Shown here piece by piece: positions 63,011 through 64,000 of a stretch of 64,000 nt of DNA. Position numbers and translations under genes: made by a program. The notes beneath the pieces were generated by a model, which made no database searches, was not told the DNA's origin, and was given only the letters and a program-made list of their open reading frames with translations. Within the stretch, counting starts at the first letter, position 1; each line of letters opens with the position of its first letter. Source of the stretch: Tetracentron sinense (Eukaryota; Streptophyta; Magnoliopsida; Trochodendrales; Trochodendraceae); NCBI GenBank assembly GCA_015143295.1, contig CM026566.1:7055072-7119071 (forward strand), given 5' to 3'.

Positions 63011-64000
63011 AATAGGAGATGAGAGGGATTAGGTTTTAGGGGTTGAATGAAGAGTTTAAGGTTTTTAGGTCACAAGGGACCCCATCTAACTTTGTATGTG
63101 TCTTAGATTAACTTTGTTACTAGTGCTTAACTTTGTCTGTGTCTTAGACTCTCTGAATTTGTTACTAGTGCTTTAGTGCATGGGAAACAATGCCTAGGCA
63201 TCACAAGGGATCCCATCTTAACGTTTACCCTCCTATGTTGTGGCCAATGGTGCAGGCTTGAGGAGTTTTGGCTTAGAGAAGCGGCCCCCTCGGTGTTGCC
63301 TAGGCGGCACTAAAATATTATTTTGATGATTTAATTGAAACAACAACAATAAATTTCTATTGCTATGAAACATGATTGTATCTTATCTTGATTATGAGAA
63401 ACGATTTTAGAGAACCAAGTCGACCTCTAAACCATAGTTACGCAACAAACGAAGGGAAAGTGAGAAATGGGAAATGAGGCTCAAAAAATCCTTGAGAAAT
63501 GAGAAGCGATAAATGAGATATAGTACTTTACTCCCATTATGTTAATATGGGCAGTCATACCTTACATTTTGCCTTACATGAGATACATGTTGAGAACTAG
63601 GCACCATAGACTATAGTGGATCTTGTATAAAACATTCATTTTGAAGTTTTTGAGTTAGAATATAATAATTTAAATAATAAAGCAACGTCAAAATCCGTTG
63701 TAAAAATATTTAATCTGATGATATTCCTATGGGGTAACATTATTTGCTATAGAGGCACACTATATTTTTGTAATTCTTTACCAAGAAGGTTCCAATGGAA
63801 TAATACTTACTCAAGGTCTACAGCCTCTGCTGTAGATTCAGGTCTATCGTCTATCCCATCACATCCCACATACAAAGCCCTTTTTGACCACTAAATGGGT
63901 TGTGATGAAAGCGAGCCTGGGAAGCAAGTTTCCCAACTTGGGTATATCTTTCCTGCAACTATGGCTAGAACTATTGGCCCTAAAACATAAATAAATAGGC
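63011..64000. other. Right end of window, no gene recognised
   Basis: A short tandem duplication at 63090-63175 ('actttgtatgtgtcttag' / 'actttgtctgtgtcttag' and 'gttactagtgctt' twice), and 'cacaagggaccccatct' / 'cacaagggatcccatct' at 63071 and 63207. 'Gcctaggcatc' and 'tgcctaggcggcac' (63191-63311) are of the type seen at 49130 and may mark a hAT-like MITE without a definable second end. Confidence 0.4.

Overview
The window is nuclear DNA from a flowering plant with a repeat-rich genome. Almost all of it is transposable elements nested inside one another: Ty3/gypsy, Ty1/copia, L1-type LINE and hAT-type DNA elements, plus a scrap of mitochondrial-type small-subunit rRNA. I see no convincing intact host gene and no tRNA gene. 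The species cannot be named from this sequence. Element boundaries were found by eye from TG...CA ends, target-site duplications (TSDs), primer-binding sites (PBS) and protein motifs.

Left half (1-35924). A Ty1/copia element on the minus strand (34223-35924, element D) was hit by a long-LTR gypsy element, of which one LTR is visible (family B, copy B1: 1-605, 30580-30686, 32865-34222). Into that LTR went a giant Tat-type gypsy element (A, 606-30579, TSD ACATA). A has LTRs of about 1.8 kb, several minisatellite-like arrays, a decayed gag-protease-RT-RNaseH-second RNaseH-integrase series on the plus strand, and a long antisense gene (about 20850-24740) encoding a plant-mobile-domain (PMD) protein with an acidic middle and a coiled-coil tail. 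A was later invaded by a truncated family-B element (about 8560-12994), a solo LTR of family C (15000-17180, TSD GATGG) and a solo family-B LTR (25261-27700). A second family-C solo LTR (30687-32864, TSD CCCTA) lies in B1.

Middle (35925-50162). Here are a scrap of gypsy integrase, a minisatellite, a foldback/MITE pair (36879-37137 and about 37605-37790), and a low-information stretch. A complete but mutated chromodomain gypsy element (E, 39571-45084, matching 456-bp LTRs) follows; it split a mitochondrial-type 18S rRNA fragment at the conserved 530 loop. After it come the 3' half of an L1-type LINE (about 45915-47573), a 481-bp hAT-type MITE (47582-48062) and an AT-rich stretch.

Right part (50163-64000). 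A Ty1/copia element on the minus strand (F, 50163 to about 63010) is split by a young gypsy element (G, 50945-57947, TSD GTACT) and by a 1.0-kb hAT-type element (60455-61467, TSD GGTGCAAC). G has two nearly identical 2.7-kb LTRs and only one gene, an intact 331-codon gag with a zinc knuckle. This is the layout of a non-autonomous TR-GAG element and is the only clearly intact coding region in the window.

Relative order: D before B1 before A before the inserts in A; F before G and before the hAT element. LTR divergence agrees: A's LTRs differ often, E's differ at about thirty of 456 positions counted by eye, and G's differ rarely.
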